From Bacteroidales bacterium (GTDB taxonomy: Bacteria; Bacteroidota; Bacteroidia; Bacteroidales; P3): 64,000 nt of DNA. The DNA is taken from NCBI GenBank assembly GCA_024400495.1, contig JAKSMR010000006.1, positions 1 through 64,000 on the forward strand, in the 5' to 3' direction. Made by a program: the position numbers and the translations under genes. Below are positions 15,060 to 24,040 of the stretch, in pieces (position 1 is the first letter of the stretch; each line of letters begins with the position of its first letter). The notes beneath the pieces were generated by a model, which was not told the origin of the DNA, made no database searches, and saw only the letters and a list, made by a program, of their open reading frames with translations.

Positions 15060-16280
15060 TTATTCAACCCTGATTGTCTTTGCCGGATCGATCTTTGCTA
15101 TGTAGGTGGCGGGGATGAGCAGAGCCAGGATACAGACGGCGAGGGTGCCGGCGCTGATGAGGAGGAACATCCAAGGGTTCAGGTCGATGGGGACATAGGG
15201 CATGTAGTAGCTCTCGCTATCGAGGTGGATAAGGTGGAGCTTGCTTTGGAGAAGGCATAGGGTAAGGGCGAGGGCGTTGCCGAAGAGGAGACCCCGGCCT
15301 ACTATCTCGGCAGATTTGCGCAGGAAGATGCTGCGTATACTGGTGTTGTTGGCACCAAGGGTCTTGAGGATGCCGATCATGGAGGTTTTTTCAAAGATCA
15401 TGATGAGCAGGGCGGAGATGACGGCAACAACGCAGACAACAGCCATAACGGCAAGGATGAGGGCGATGTTGCTGTTCAGGAGGTCGAGCCAGGCGAAGAG
15501 GGCGGGGTTCATCTGTCTGATGGTGGTGACGATGAGGTCGTAGTCGCAGGCGGAGGCGACTTCGTAGCCTAGGCGGTCGAGCTTGGAGAAGTCGTCGATG
15601 AGCACCTCGTAGCCTGCCACCAGGGTGTCGTCCCATCCGTTGAGGCGTTGGATCTGGCGGAGGTCGCCAATCATATAGTGGTTGTCGAAATCGGTAAGGT
15701 CTGTGTTGTAGATGCCCACAACCTTGAAGGCTCGGGCGCGATAGCTGTTCTCCTGCCAGAAGTATGTGCGCAGCTTGTCGTCAAGGCTGAGATGAAGCTT
15801 GTTGGCAAGGGTTCGGGAGATGACTACTTCGTTGGAGGCTGTGGAGTCCTGGAGGTTGAAGAGTCGTCCTTCCTGCATGCAGGAGGAGAAGAAGGTGGAA
15901 TCGAATTGCTGATCCACACCTTTGAAGATTACGCCCTGGATCTGGTCGTCGGTTTTGATCATACCGCCTTTCTCGGCGAAGAACTGGATGTGTTTCACTC
16001 CGTCGAGCTGGCCTATCTCCTGCAGCTCGGGGCGGAGGGTGGAGATGGGGATTTCGTCGTAGCCGTTGCCTATGAACTGGCTCTTGATGATGATATGGGA
16101 GCCGAAACCTACTACTTTCTGTCGGATCTCATTTTGGAAGCCGCGGAGGATGGCCACGGACATAATCATCACCAGCACCCCTAGCGCGACGCTCCAGGTG
16201 GCGATACGTACCAAAGAGGTGGAGAAGCCGCCTTGCTGCTTCTGTAGGAACCGGCGTGTGATGAGGGTCTCGAACTTCAT
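15060..16280 (-). CDS. LolC/LolE-type ABC transporter permease
   Basis: The 406-residue inner-membrane protein has the FtsX/MacB_PCD layout: an N-terminal cytoplasmic tail and helix (IATWSVALGVLVMIMSVAIL), a large periplasmic domain (about residues 45-260), then three C-terminal helices (ALILAVMAVVCVVAVISALL, a second near residue 330, and FLLISAGTLAVCILALLIPA). The cytoplasmic loop MIGILKTLGANNTSIRSIFL is the coupling-helix signature of LolC/E. The family extracts lipoproteins from the inner membrane with the ATPase LolD; lolD is not adjacent. It abuts the stop-to-start of the preceding membrane-protein gene with no gap, so the two form one unit. Assignment to lipoprotein release is by family only. 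Confidence 0.88.
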   Translation of the reverse strand: MKFETLITRRFLQKQQGGFSTSLVRIATWSVALGVLVMIMSVAILRGFQNEIRQKVVGFGSHIIIKSQFIGNGYDEIPISTLRPELQEIGQLDGVKHIQFFAEKGGMIKTDDQIQGVIFKGVDQQFDSTFFSSCMQEGRLFNLQDSTASNEVVISRTLANKLHLSLDDKLRTYFWQENSYRARAFKVVGIYNTDLTDFDNHYMIGDLRQIQRLNGWDDTLVAGYEVLIDDFSKLDRLGYEVASACDYDLIVTTIRQMNPALFAWLDLLNSNIALILAVMAVVCVVAVISALLIMIFEKTSMIGILKTLGANNTSIRSIFLRKSAEIVGRGLLFGNALALTLCLLQSKLHLIHLDSESYYMPYVPIDLNPWMFLLISAGTLAVCILALLIPATYIAKIDPAKTIRVE

Positions 16281-16976
16281 TTATTCTTTGTCGTGTGTTT
16301 CTTCTGTTGTTGCTTCTGCAGTCTCGTCTGCGGGGTTGAGGATGCGCTTCCAATGGTGGAAGAAGAGGTATGTGCCGCAGAGGTTGACGGCAACGGTAAC
16401 AATCTTGAGCACTATGCCGGCCTGCAACGCATAGGAGAGCAGGATGGCGCCGAGGAGCATGACGATATGCGTCCACGACATGTGGAGGGCGCCGCGACGC
16501 GAGGTGTCGGGCATGCCTTTGCTGGTGGCCAGGGAGAGGAATCCGACGATGGAGATGACGGCCGAGGCGATGAGGAGGATGTTGCCGATGAGCAGCCAGA
16601 GGAATGTGATGCTCTCTTTGCTGGGATGGAGGAGCATGAACACCAGAAGCTGCAGCACTACGCCTGCGATGGCGAACCAGAATCCCCATCTCACGAGGAA
16701 CAGGGATCGTTTGCCTCCATGGCTGAAGAGGTTGGAGAATCGGGCGAGGCCGCGGCTATAGTTGCGGATGCAGAGGAAGGCTAGCACCAGCATGCCGACG
16801 CAGAAAAGGACGAAGAGGAGCAGGGTGGAAGAGGTGGTCTCTTCGTGCTTGTGGATGGGCAGGAACAGCAATACGTTATACAGCAGCAGGAGGATGGTGG
16901 CGAAAGCTACGCCTACCTTCAGCTTGCGTGTGGAGTTGTTCCAATGTTCGGTTGCCAGTTCTTCAAGATTGTTCAT
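16281..16976 (-). CDS. Six- or seven-helix membrane protein of unknown function
   Basis: The 231-residue product has hydrophobic helices near residues 22-40, 50-68, 92-112, 120-145, 165-185 and 187-203, with short loops such as HKHEETTSS. It ends in an acidic Glu/Thr tail (DETAEATTEETHDKE). No catalytic motif or named family is recognised. It is located directly upstream of the LolC/E-type permease with the stop and the next start adjacent, so they are almost surely co-transcribed and translationally coupled. A helper role for the transporter is possible but is only inferred from position. Confidence 0.75.
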   Translation of the reverse strand: MNNLEELATEHWNNSTRKLKVGVAFATILLLLYNVLLFLPIHKHEETTSSTLLLFVLFCVGMLVLAFLCIRNYSRGLARFSNLFSHGGKRSLFLVRWGFWFAIAGVVLQLLVFMLLHPSKESITFLWLLIGNILLIASAVISIVGFLSLATSKGMPDTSRRGALHMSWTHIVMLLGAILLSYALQAGIVLKIVTVAVNLCGTYLFFHHWKRILNPADETAEATTEETHDKE

Positions 16977-17110
16977 GATGATGAAATGTTTTTTTTGTTT
17001 GACAGTAGATTATGCGTCCCGGCTGCACTTCTTCTGCAAGGTGGCCTCCGTATGAGCGGCAGCCATCCGGCTGCCGCTTCATAGAGGCATTATTCGTTCT
17101 CGGCTATAGG

Positions 17111-17884
17111 CTAGAAGGCTTTGATGATGGCCATGAAGTCGTCGGCTTTGAGGCAGGCACCTCCGATGAGGCCGCCGTCGACGTCGGGTTTTGCGAAGAG
17201 CTCTTTGGCGTTGCCGGGTTTGCAGCTTCCGCCGTAGAGGATGGAGGTGGTGTCGGCTACCTCAGCACCATACTTCTCGGCGATGAGGCCGCGGATGTAG
17301 GCGTGGATCTCTTGTGCCTGCTCGGGAGTGGCGGTTTTGCCGGTTCCGATAGCCCACACAGGCTCGTAGGCGATGACGACGTTGGCGAACTCCTCAGCTG
17401 TGAGGTGGAAGAGGCCTTCCTGGATCTGGCGCTTGATGACGTCGAAATGACGGTTGGCTTCTCTCTCTTCGAGAACCTCGCCGCAGCAGACGATGGGTTT
17501 GATGTTGTGTTTGAGCAGGGCGTCGACCTTCTTGGCTACGATGGCGTCGGTCTCGTGGTAGTAGGCTCTGCGCTCGGAGTGGCCAACGATGCAGTATTCC
17601 AGCTCGAGGGCTTCGAGCATGGCGGCGCTGATCTCGCCGGTATAGGCACCACTCTCATTCTCGTTGACGTTCTGGGCGCCAACCATGAAGTAGCTCTCTT
17701 CGGCCATGTCGCTGGCCATCTCGAGATAGATGGCGGGAGGGCAGATGATCACCTTGGTGTCGGCAATGTCGTTGTTTTCGAGTTCGGTCATCAGGTTGTC
17801 GATAAGTTCGTCGGCTTCCTGGAAGGTTTTATTCATTTTCCAGTTGCCAGCAACGATGTGCTGACGTTTGTTGTTTGCTTTCAT
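17111..17884 (-). CDS. tpiA: Triosephosphate isomerase
   Basis: The 257-residue cytoplasmic enzyme interconverts dihydroxyacetone phosphate and glyceraldehyde 3-phosphate. The start at 17884 gives the normal N terminus ending [11 protein letters not shown], with Asn and Lys of the active site. The catalytic His is in VGHSERR and the catalytic Glu in [14 protein letters not shown]; the phosphate loop [12 protein letters not shown] is intact. The long upstream extension of the frame is not used, since it overlaps the neighbouring thioredoxin-fold gene in another frame. tpiA follows that gene by 56 bp on the same strand and is probably co-transcribed with it, a pairing without a clear metabolic reason. 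Confidence 0.97.
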   Translation of the reverse strand: MKANNKRQHIVAGNWKMNKTFQEADELIDNLMTELENNDIADTKVIICPPAIYLEMASDMAEESYFMVGAQNVNENESGAYTGEISAAMLEALELEYCIVGHSERRAYYHETDAIVAKKVDALLKHNIKPIVCCGEVLEEREANRHFDVIKRQIQEGLFHLTAEEFANVVIAYEPVWAIGTGKTATPEQAQEIHAYIRGLIAEKYGAEVADTTSILYGGSCKPGNAKELFAKPDVDGGLIGGACLKADDFMAIIKAF

Positions 17885-17940
17885 TCGATATTGTGTTTTG
17901 TTTTTATATAGGATCGTTTGGGGATTTCTTCTTTCTCCTG

Positions 17941-19431
17941 CTATTGGTTCCGTTTCCATTCCGTTGCGGGAGTATAGCCGCCGGCCATCATCCAGGGGGT
18001 GACCTTGGTGGCCATTTCGGGATGCTCCTGCTCGTAGCGGTCGAGGAAGCTCATGATGTTTTTGGCGGGGAGGGTCTTGTTCATGATGATGCGACGGTCG
18101 GCGTCGAGGATGATCATCGTGGGGGCGCCATGGACGTTGTAGGCTTCCTGATAGTCGATGTTGACGTTGCTGCCGCCTACGTTGACGAAGGGGAAGTTGT
18201 GTTTGCGCACGTAGTTCTTCCATTTCTTCACGTCGGACTCATAGCCCACGGCATAGACCTCGAAGCGTTTGTTGCCGGCAGCTGCCAGGGAGTCGTAGAG
18301 GATCTTGAGCTCTTCGCTCTGCTCCTGGCAATGGTGGCAGTCGGGGTCCCAGATCCAAAGCACCACATAGCGCTGGGGAAAACGATGGGAGGAGATCCAG
18401 TCTTTGGGGTCGGGCGACTGGTTGGTGTCGGCCATGAAGAGCTCCTGTCCTATGGCTCCGATGAGGGAGGCGCTCAGGTAGTCGATGGTCTTGCGCTTGC
18501 TATAGAGGTCGGCCTCGGTAGCCCAGGGGCATTTGCCTTGGAGGTAGTAGTTCTGCACGAGGTTGACGAAGACCTGGTCCCAGCCCACGTTCTTGGTGGC
18601 GCGCTCATACTTGGGGGTGATGAAGTCGAGGAAATAGCGCATCCAGGTGCTGTCCTTCTCTATCTTGTGGAGGATGAGGTCGGCATAGCGGGTGATGGTG
18701 TCGCTCTCCTGATAGTAGAGCAGGCCGAAGAAATAGTAGTTGAGCTTGTCGAACATCTGGGGCGTGTAGATGAGCGAGTGGTCGGAGAAGTCGACGTTGT
18801 CCCAGTAGTGGGTGCGGTAGTAGCGTGCCTGCCACTCCTGGAGGTTGGTCTCGTTGCTGCCTGCGGGAATCTCTTTGGGCACGTCGATGTTGTCGAACAT
18901 CTTGATGAGACGGCCGAAGATGTATCTCTCGTTGTTCTTGTGGTAGTTGGCGATATAGCCTTCCATCTCTTTGCCGAGGGCTTCCATTTTGATGCGGGCC
19001 TGGGCGGTATCGGTCTTCTTGAGGTTGTTGATCTCGCGGCTCTGGGAGCGGCCGTAGTCCATCTTGGACATATATTCGAACATCAGCTCGTTGGCTCGGG
19101 AGCCTTTGACAACCATGCCTTTGTTGGAGAATGTGCTGTCGAACTGGATGGAGAACTTGCGGCTGTCGTCGATAACGAAGTCGAACATCTTCTTCTTCTG
19201 GTCGTTGAGCAGGGCATAGACTCCGTTGGTGAGCTTCTTGCCTTCGAAGACGATCTGGCCGTTGGCGATGGAGGTGCTGTCGATGATGTTGAACTTGTCG
19301 CGGAAATGCTGGCCTATGTAGTAGCGCTCACATTTGGATTTCTGGGGGAGGAAGGTAATCTTGTAGCTTTGTGCAACTGCCGATCCTACGAAGAGGAGGG
19401 CGAGAAGGGCTAAGGTTACAATTTTTTTCAT
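17941..19431 (-). CDS. Exported DUF5106/TlpA-like thiol-disulfide protein
   Basis: The product is about 496 residues from the ATG at 19429-19431, which opens a signal peptide ([20 protein letters not shown]). N-terminal residues 20-110 resemble the DUF4369-type beta domain, a helical DUF5106-like middle follows (about 120-340), and the C-terminal third is thioredoxin-fold with [18 protein letters not shown]. The CxxC pair is intact (CHHC), so redox activity is plausible. Such proteins are abundant in the Bacteroidetes periplasm and are thought to act on disulfides, haem or metal-loaded partners. An upstream promoter box lies at 19523-19530. tpiA follows in the same direction. The function is inferred from fold only. 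Confidence 0.85.
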   Translation of the reverse strand: MKKIVTLALLALLFVGSAVAQSYKITFLPQKSKCERYYIGQHFRDKFNIIDSTSIANGQIVFEGKKLTNGVYALLNDQKKKMFDFVIDDSRKFSIQFDSTFSNKGMVVKGSRANELMFEYMSKMDYGRSQSREINNLKKTDTAQARIKMEALGKEMEGYIANYHKNNERYIFGRLIKMFDNIDVPKEIPAGSNETNLQEWQARYYRTHYWDNVDFSDHSLIYTPQMFDKLNYYFFGLLYYQESDTITRYADLILHKIEKDSTWMRYFLDFITPKYERATKNVGWDQVFVNLVQNYYLQGKCPWATEADLYSKRKTIDYLSASLIGAIGQELFMADTNQSPDPKDWISSHRFPQRYVVLWIWDPDCHHCQEQSEELKILYDSLAAAGNKRFEVYAVGYESDVKKWKNYVRKHNFPFVNVGGSNVNIDYQEAYNVHGAPTMIILDADRRIIMNKTLPAKNIMSFLDRYEQEHPEMATKVTPWMMAGGYTPATEWKRNQ

Positions 19432-19522
19432 AGTATGAGGTGCGTTTTTCTTCGTTGACGAATGGTGATACTTGTTGTGAATGAGGACTATTGGTTTTGT
19501 ACTCCAACAGTAATACAAATTG

Positions 19523-19530
19523 CAAAGATA
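19523..19530 (-). promoter_or_regulatory. Bacteroidetes -7 box upstream of the TlpA-like gene
   Basis: The minus strand reads TATCTTTG, 92 bp before the start codon at 19431. No good -33 TTTG is seen. Confidence 0.55.
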
Positions 19531-19751
19531 CAAAAAAAAGTACACACCCGCACGAAAATATAATAATATTGCCTATCGTTTGCGTCAATCGTATTTGGAA
19601 AGGTTTGATAATCAATAAGGTTGAATTTCTTTTTTTAATTCCGGAGAATCGTGTTCCCCAAGGCGCCTTTCTGCCCCGAAAAACGGGCCGGAACGGGAAG
19701 GGAAGTCCCCCTCGGATTCCGGCCCGAGGACGAAGGTTCGGGTTGTCCTAG

Positions 19752-19931
19752 TCCAGCAACCTATCAGACAGCTATCAGGCGGGTATCAAACCCGACTCAA
19801 TTCCCACTCAATTCCGACTCAATTCCGACTCAATTCCGGCTTTTGTGGGATTTGAGTCGGAATTGAGTGGGAATTGAGTGGGTTTTGATACGACGCAAAT
19901 ACGACGTTGATACGACGCAAGTATGACGCAA
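19752..19931. repeat. 11-bp-periodic arrays forming a long hairpin
   Basis: From 19752 the sequence advances in 11-bp steps: two or three units like CTATCAGRCNG, four units of the type GACTCAATTCC (about 19793-19838), then the complementary series (GGAATTGAGTG type, about 19853-19881), then four units of ATACGACGCAA (about 19889-19931). About 40 bp on the left (19782-19822) pair with 19851-19891. No gene or phage motif is visible. The period close to one helical turn is notable. Confidence 0.8.
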
Positions 19932-19959
19932 CCCAGGCTTGTGGAATTGTTAAATTTTA

Positions 19960-20140
19960 AGGTGACCTCTAAAAATTAGTTTTTTTTGAATCCATTAGAC
20001 TTGAGCGCTTTTTGTTTTCTGTCGGCGTCTTCCTTCATAAAGTCTTGAACCATAGCTACGGCTATGCTTCTTCGCCTTTGTTTGAAATCCACTCGACATA
20101 AATTCAAAAATCATCTCAATCTAATTATTAGAGGTCACCT
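19960..20140 (-). repeat. MITE-like repeat family P, copy 2
   Basis: It starts AGGTGACCTCTAAAAATTAG and ends with the complement of AGGTGACCTCTAATAATTAG. It is an inverted, shorter version (181 bp) of 5355-5652, lacking its two internal modules. It lies upstream of the lpdA promoter. Confidence 0.85.
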
Positions 20141-20216
20141 TAAGATGAAATCCGTGGCAAGATAAGGACGTTTCCCGTTCGCGGAAGGTTAAAAAACGAG
20201 GCAAACGACAACTTCT

Positions 20217-20248
20217 TTTGGCAGATTGAAAAAATCTTCGTATCTTTG
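20217..20248 (+). promoter_or_regulatory. Bacteroidetes promoter of lpdA
   Basis: TTTG at 20217-20220 and TATCTTTG at 20241-20248 are separated by 20 bp, the consensus arrangement for the Bacteroidetes primary sigma factor. An 83-bp AT-rich leader precedes lpdA. Confidence 0.85.
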
Positions 20249-20331
20249 CCAAAACAAAACCCGACCGAGGTTGGGTTGTAATATATTATTATATAGTAAA
20301 TTAATAAAAACATAACATAATATTTAGACTC

Positions 20332-21723
20332 ATGAATTACGATCTTATCGTTATCGGAAGTGGCCCTGGTGGCTATGTTGCTGCTGTCAAAGCTGCACAA
20401 TTAGGTATGAAAACTGCTGTCATCGAACGCGAAAACCTCGGTGGCATCTGCCTCAACTGGGGTTGCATCCCCACCAAAGCGCTCCTCAAGAGTGCCCAGG
20501 TGTTCAACTATATCAACCACTCCGCCAACTACGGCGTCGCCGCTCAGCCCGTTGAGGCCGACATTACCGCCATGGTCCAGCGCAGCCGCGGCGTTGCCGA
20601 GACTATGAGCAAGGGCGTCCAGTTCCTCCTCAAGAAGAACAACGTAGAGGTTATCATGGGTGCTGCCAAGGTTATGCCCGGCAAGAAGGTTCAGGTTACC
20701 GACGCCGAGGGTAATGTTACCGAGCACGAAGCCAACCATATCATCATCGCTACCGGAGCCCGCAGCCGCAATCTTCCCAACCTCCCCCAGGATGGCAAGC
20801 ACATCATCGGCTACCGCGAGGCTATGACCCTTCCCTTCAAACCCCAGAGCATGGTGGTTGTTGGTAGCGGCGCCATCGGAAGCGAGTTCGCTTTCTTCTA
20901 CCAGAGCATCGGCGTGAACGTCACCCTCGTCGAGTTCATGCCCACCATCCTCCCCAACGAGGACGAGGACACCTCCGCTCAGGTGGCTCGCAGCTTCAAG
21001 AAGATGGGTATGAAGGTGATGATGAGCGCTAGCGTCGAGCACGTCGACGTGGAAGGCGACATCTGCCACGTCCATATCAAAGACAAGAAAGGCGCCGAAG
21101 TGGTTGTTGATGCCGACGTCGTCCTCTCCGCAGTTGGCGTTATCACCAACCTCGAGAACCTCGGCCTCGAAGAGACCGGCATCCAGACCGAACGCACCAA
21201 GATCGTGGTCGACGACTACTACTGCACCAACGTTCCCGGCTACTATGCTATCGGCGACGTGGTCCACGGCCCCGCATTGGCACACGTGGCTAGCGCAGAG
21301 GCTATCTGCTGCGTAGAGAAGATCGCAGGCCTCGATCCCAAGAAGGTGAACTACAGCAACATCCCCGGCTGCACCTATACCACTCCCGAGGTGGCTAGCG
21401 TAGGTCTTACCGAGAAGAAGGCCGTAGAAGCCGGCAAGGAGATCCTCGTAGGCAAGTTCTTCTTCAAAGCTAGCGGAAAAGCTACTGCTGCTGGCAATAC
21501 CGACGGCTTCATCAAGATGGTTATCGACAAGAATACCGACGAGATCCTCGGCGCCCACCTCTGTGGCGACAACGTTACCGAGATGATTGCCGGCATCGTC
21601 TCCGCTCGCGAGAACGGTCTCAAGGCTCATCAGGTAGCAGGCTCCATCCATCCTCACCCCACCATGAGCGAGGCAATCATGGAAGCCATCGAGGCAGCCT
21701 ACGGCAAAGCCATCCACGGCTAG
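20332..21723 (+). CDS. lpdA: Dihydrolipoyl dehydrogenase
   Basis: The 463-residue FAD enzyme reoxidises dihydrolipoyl groups of 2-oxoacid dehydrogenase or glycine-cleavage complexes with NAD+. The FAD dinucleotide motif GSGPGGYVAA is at residues 9-18, the redox disulfide Cys40-Cys45 is in GGICLNWGCIPTKAL, the NAD-binding motif GSGAIGSEFA follows in the middle, and the C-terminal dimer-interface motif HPHPTMSEAI carries the active-site His and Glu. All functional residues are present and length is normal. There are no E1, E2 or gcv genes beside it; the next gene is an unknown 153 bp downstream. A textbook Bacteroidetes promoter precedes it. Confidence 0.96.
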   Translation: MNYDLIVIGSGPGGYVAAVKAAQLGMKTAVIERENLGGICLNWGCIPTKALLKSAQVFNYINHSANYGVAAQPVEADITAMVQRSRGVAETMSKGVQFLLKKNNVEVIMGAAKVMPGKKVQVTDAEGNVTEHEANHIIIATGARSRNLPNLPQDGKHIIGYREAMTLPFKPQSMVVVGSGAIGSEFAFFYQSIGVNVTLVEFMPTILPNEDEDTSAQVARSFKKMGMKVMMSASVEHVDVEGDICHVHIKDKKGAEVVVDADVVLSAVGVITNLENLGLEETGIQTERTKIVVDDYYCTNVPGYYAIGDVVHGPALAHVASAEAICCVEKIAGLDPKKVNYSNIPGCTYTTPEVASVGLTEKKAVEAGKEILVGKFFFKASGKATAAGNTDGFIKMVIDKNTDEILGAHLCGDNVTEMIAGIVSARENGLKAHQVAGSIHPHPTMSEAIMEAIEAAYGKAIHG

Positions 21724-21875
21724 GATAGCATCACCAGACTGACAAACAAAAAAGGTGGCTTCTGGCCGGCTTCCGGGCAGTTCCTTGGTATCGGACATTC
21801 CGTTAATCGGGAGCAGCCTGCATCCAAGTCGGGGCATCAGAAGCCACCATAAGACAAACAAATAAGAAAGAAACT

Positions 21876-22958
21876 ATGAAGAAGCAGTCTCGCTTTCTGT
21901 TCAGAACAATGCGTCTTGCCGACGGCTCCAGAGTGCGCATCTCCCTCTTCGAGGCCGATACCTACTTTGGCGTCCGCAACAAATACCAGGTGGTGGTGAA
22001 GAAAGGCATGTTCCTCTCTCCCGACACTCCCGGTTCGGGCTTCTTTGTCCGCGATAGCGACAGCCATTCCTATCGTGAGTTCTGCCGCGAACTCAGAAAG
22101 AAGAAAAAGCATAGCCTCTGGAAGCTCGTCACAGGAAAGGAAGCCACCATCGCCAAAGAGATCGGCAAGGTGGAGAAAGCCCTCACGAAGTCTGCTGGCA
22201 CCGGCATGACTCCTGTGCTGACCCACTACCAGGATGTCCTTTATATGGCCCGTCAGGAGGAATTCCTGCAGCGCATCATGGAAGGCATCAAGGTCAAGAT
22301 GAAAGGCAAAAAAGGCGCCAGCCAGTATGCGCGCACCCTCACCCAGTATAAGTCCCGCGCCCACACCATGGGCCGCGAGGTGCTGAGCCGCCAGATCAAC
22401 ATCAGCACCTACACCCCTGCCGAGGTGCTGGAGCAATGGCAGAAGGTTGTGGAGGCTTTCAACATCTGCATCGACTCGCGCCGCGTATGGCAGGTTGTCG
22501 CCACCGAAGGCGACCTCTTCTATATGCCCGTGTTCTTCGATATGGGTATCTTCGACTACATCCAGTCTCCCTTCGATACCCCTATCATGCGCGATAGCGA
22601 AGGCAACCACTACTACCTCTATCCCGACGCCATCATCCGGGCCCGCAGCTCTGTCGACTTCGATGTGATTCCCATGAAGGAGCTCTCCTTCGAGTTCGCT
22701 CCCGTCAACCTGAATATGCTCGACGACTCCATTACCGAGGCTGTGGCCTACAAGCGCCACAACCGCAAGATGAAAGGCGACTCGTTGGCCTCGCTCTTCG
22801 GCATGTGCCACCATCAGCATGTGGGACAGATCCTTATCCCCGAGCTCAACCTGACGTTCTATGTCAGCAAGCACTCTCGTGCCGAGCAGTTCGTCAACGC
22901 CCTCAACGAGTACAAGAAGCTCGAGTGGAGTCCCGTCTCGCCCGGCCTCATTGAATAA
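21876..22958 (+). CDS. Unrecognised 360-residue protein
   Basis: The start ATG at 21876 gives a basic N terminus without a signal peptide (MKKQSRFLFRTMRLADGSRV), so it is probably cytoplasmic. Visible features: a basic patch CRELRKKKKHSLWKL near residue 70, a helical middle (about 80-190), and a beta-rich C-terminal half with YMPVFFDMGIFDYIQSPFD. A Cys-His cluster MCHHQH occurs near residue 310, but no full metal motif is clear. I do not recognise a family. It sits between lpdA and an M23 peptidase gene, 46 bp from the latter, and may share that operon. Codon use is like its neighbours, so it is a genuine resident gene. Confidence 0.7.
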   Translation: MKKQSRFLFRTMRLADGSRVRISLFEADTYFGVRNKYQVVVKKGMFLSPDTPGSGFFVRDSDSHSYREFCRELRKKKKHSLWKLVTGKEATIAKEIGKVEKALTKSAGTGMTPVLTHYQDVLYMARQEEFLQRIMEGIKVKMKGKKGASQYARTLTQYKSRAHTMGREVLSRQINISTYTPAEVLEQWQKVVEAFNICIDSRRVWQVVATEGDLFYMPVFFDMGIFDYIQSPFDTPIMRDSEGNHYYLYPDAIIRARSSVDFDVIPMKELSFEFAPVNLNMLDDSITEAVAYKRHNRKMKGDSLASLFGMCHHQHVGQILIPELNLTFYVSKHSRAEQFVNALNEYKKLEWSPVSPGLIE

Positions 22959-23004
22959 AACAGCAATCCCCATCCTCTGATAGAACCCCTAAAACCCCGC
23001 ACTC

Positions 23005-23994
23005 ATGAAAATCTTCAAGACAAAGCACACCTACAAGTTCAATCCTCACACCCTTTCTTATGAAAAAGTTGTAGAGTCGGTACGCGACAAGGTGCGCAAG
23101 ATCTCCTTTACCGTGGCTTTCGGCCTGGTGTTGGGAGTGGCTTTCATGATTGTGGGCTATCAGATCGTGGACTCGCCTAAGGAGCGTGTCATGAAGCGCG
23201 AGATAGCACAATACAAACGTCAGCTCGCCTCCATGAACGCCCGCATGGCCCGCAACGAGAAGGTGCTGGAAGAGCTGGAGAATCGCGACGACAATATCTA
23301 TCGTGTGATCTTCGAGAGTGAGCCCATCTCCGAAAATGTCCGCAAGAGCGGCATCGGAGGCGTGGACCGCTACAACGACCTCGACGGCTACAACTGTACC
23401 GACGAGATCAAGCGTACGGCTCAGAAACTTGACGAGCTGAGCAAGCGCCTCTATATCCAGTCAGTCTCCTTCGACGAGCTGAGCAGCATGGCGCAGACCA
23501 AGCACGACCGTCTCGAGGCTATGCCCGCCATCATGCCCATCCGCAAGAACCAATGCAAGCTGGTGTCGGGTTTCGGCTCTCGCTATCATCCCATCCTCCA
23601 TCGTCGCAGGATGCATACCGGAGTTGACCTCACAGCCCGCAAAGGAACGGCAATCTATGCTACCGCCGACGGCAAGGTCACCAATGCCGGCCGCGACGCC
23701 AAAGGGTTGAGCGGCTATGGCATTACCGTCATCATCAACCACGGCTTCGGCTACCAGACGCTCTACGCCCATCTCAACGACGTCAAGGTCCGCCCGGGCC
23801 AGAGCGTGAAACGTGGCGAGCTTATCGGCCACGTGGGCTCCACGGGCCTCTCCCAAGGACCCCATCTCCACTACGAGGTGATCCAGAACGGCAACAGAGT
23901 CAACCCCGTCTATTATTTCTTCAACGATCTCAACGCTTCTGAGTACGAAGATATCATCGAAATCGGAAACCAGGAGAACCAATGTCTCTCCTAA
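23005..23994 (+). CDS. Membrane-anchored M23 peptidase
   Basis: The 329-residue protein has an N-terminal cytoplasmic tail, one membrane helix (VAFGLVLGVAFMIVGYQIV, about residues 37-55), a coiled-coil region (KREIAQYKRQLASMNARMAR, about 70-100) and a C-terminal LytM/M23 domain. Zinc ligands are in HTGVDLT (His and Asp) and GPHLHYEV (second His), with YAHL between. All metal residues are present, so it should be an active endopeptidase that cuts peptidoglycan cross-bridges in the periplasm. This architecture resembles cell-division or cell-shape M23 enzymes of Bacteroidetes. The next gene, ispH, starts 46 bp later. Confidence 0.92.
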   Translation: MKIFKTKHTYKFNPHTLSYEKVVESVRDKVRKISFTVAFGLVLGVAFMIVGYQIVDSPKERVMKREIAQYKRQLASMNARMARNEKVLEELENRDDNIYRVIFESEPISENVRKSGIGGVDRYNDLDGYNCTDEIKRTAQKLDELSKRLYIQSVSFDELSSMAQTKHDRLEAMPAIMPIRKNQCKLVSGFGSRYHPILHRRRMHTGVDLTARKGTAIYATADGKVTNAGRDAKGLSGYGITVIINHGFGYQTLYAHLNDVKVRPGQSVKRGELIGHVGSTGLSQGPHLHYEVIQNGNRVNPVYYFFNDLNASEYEDIIEIGNQENQCLS

Positions 23995-24040
23995 TGCTTT
24001 TCGAGGCGAAAGAATTGTATAATAAATAAGGTTTGGAATT

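Noticed and set aside
17885..18223. N-terminal extension of tpiA
   Set aside because: The extension overlaps the thioredoxin-fold gene in another frame, and the start at 17884 gives the exact family N terminus.
19752..19931. CRISPR array
   Set aside because: Units are 11 bp with no spacers of fixed length and no cas genes; the arrays are direct tandem repeats.
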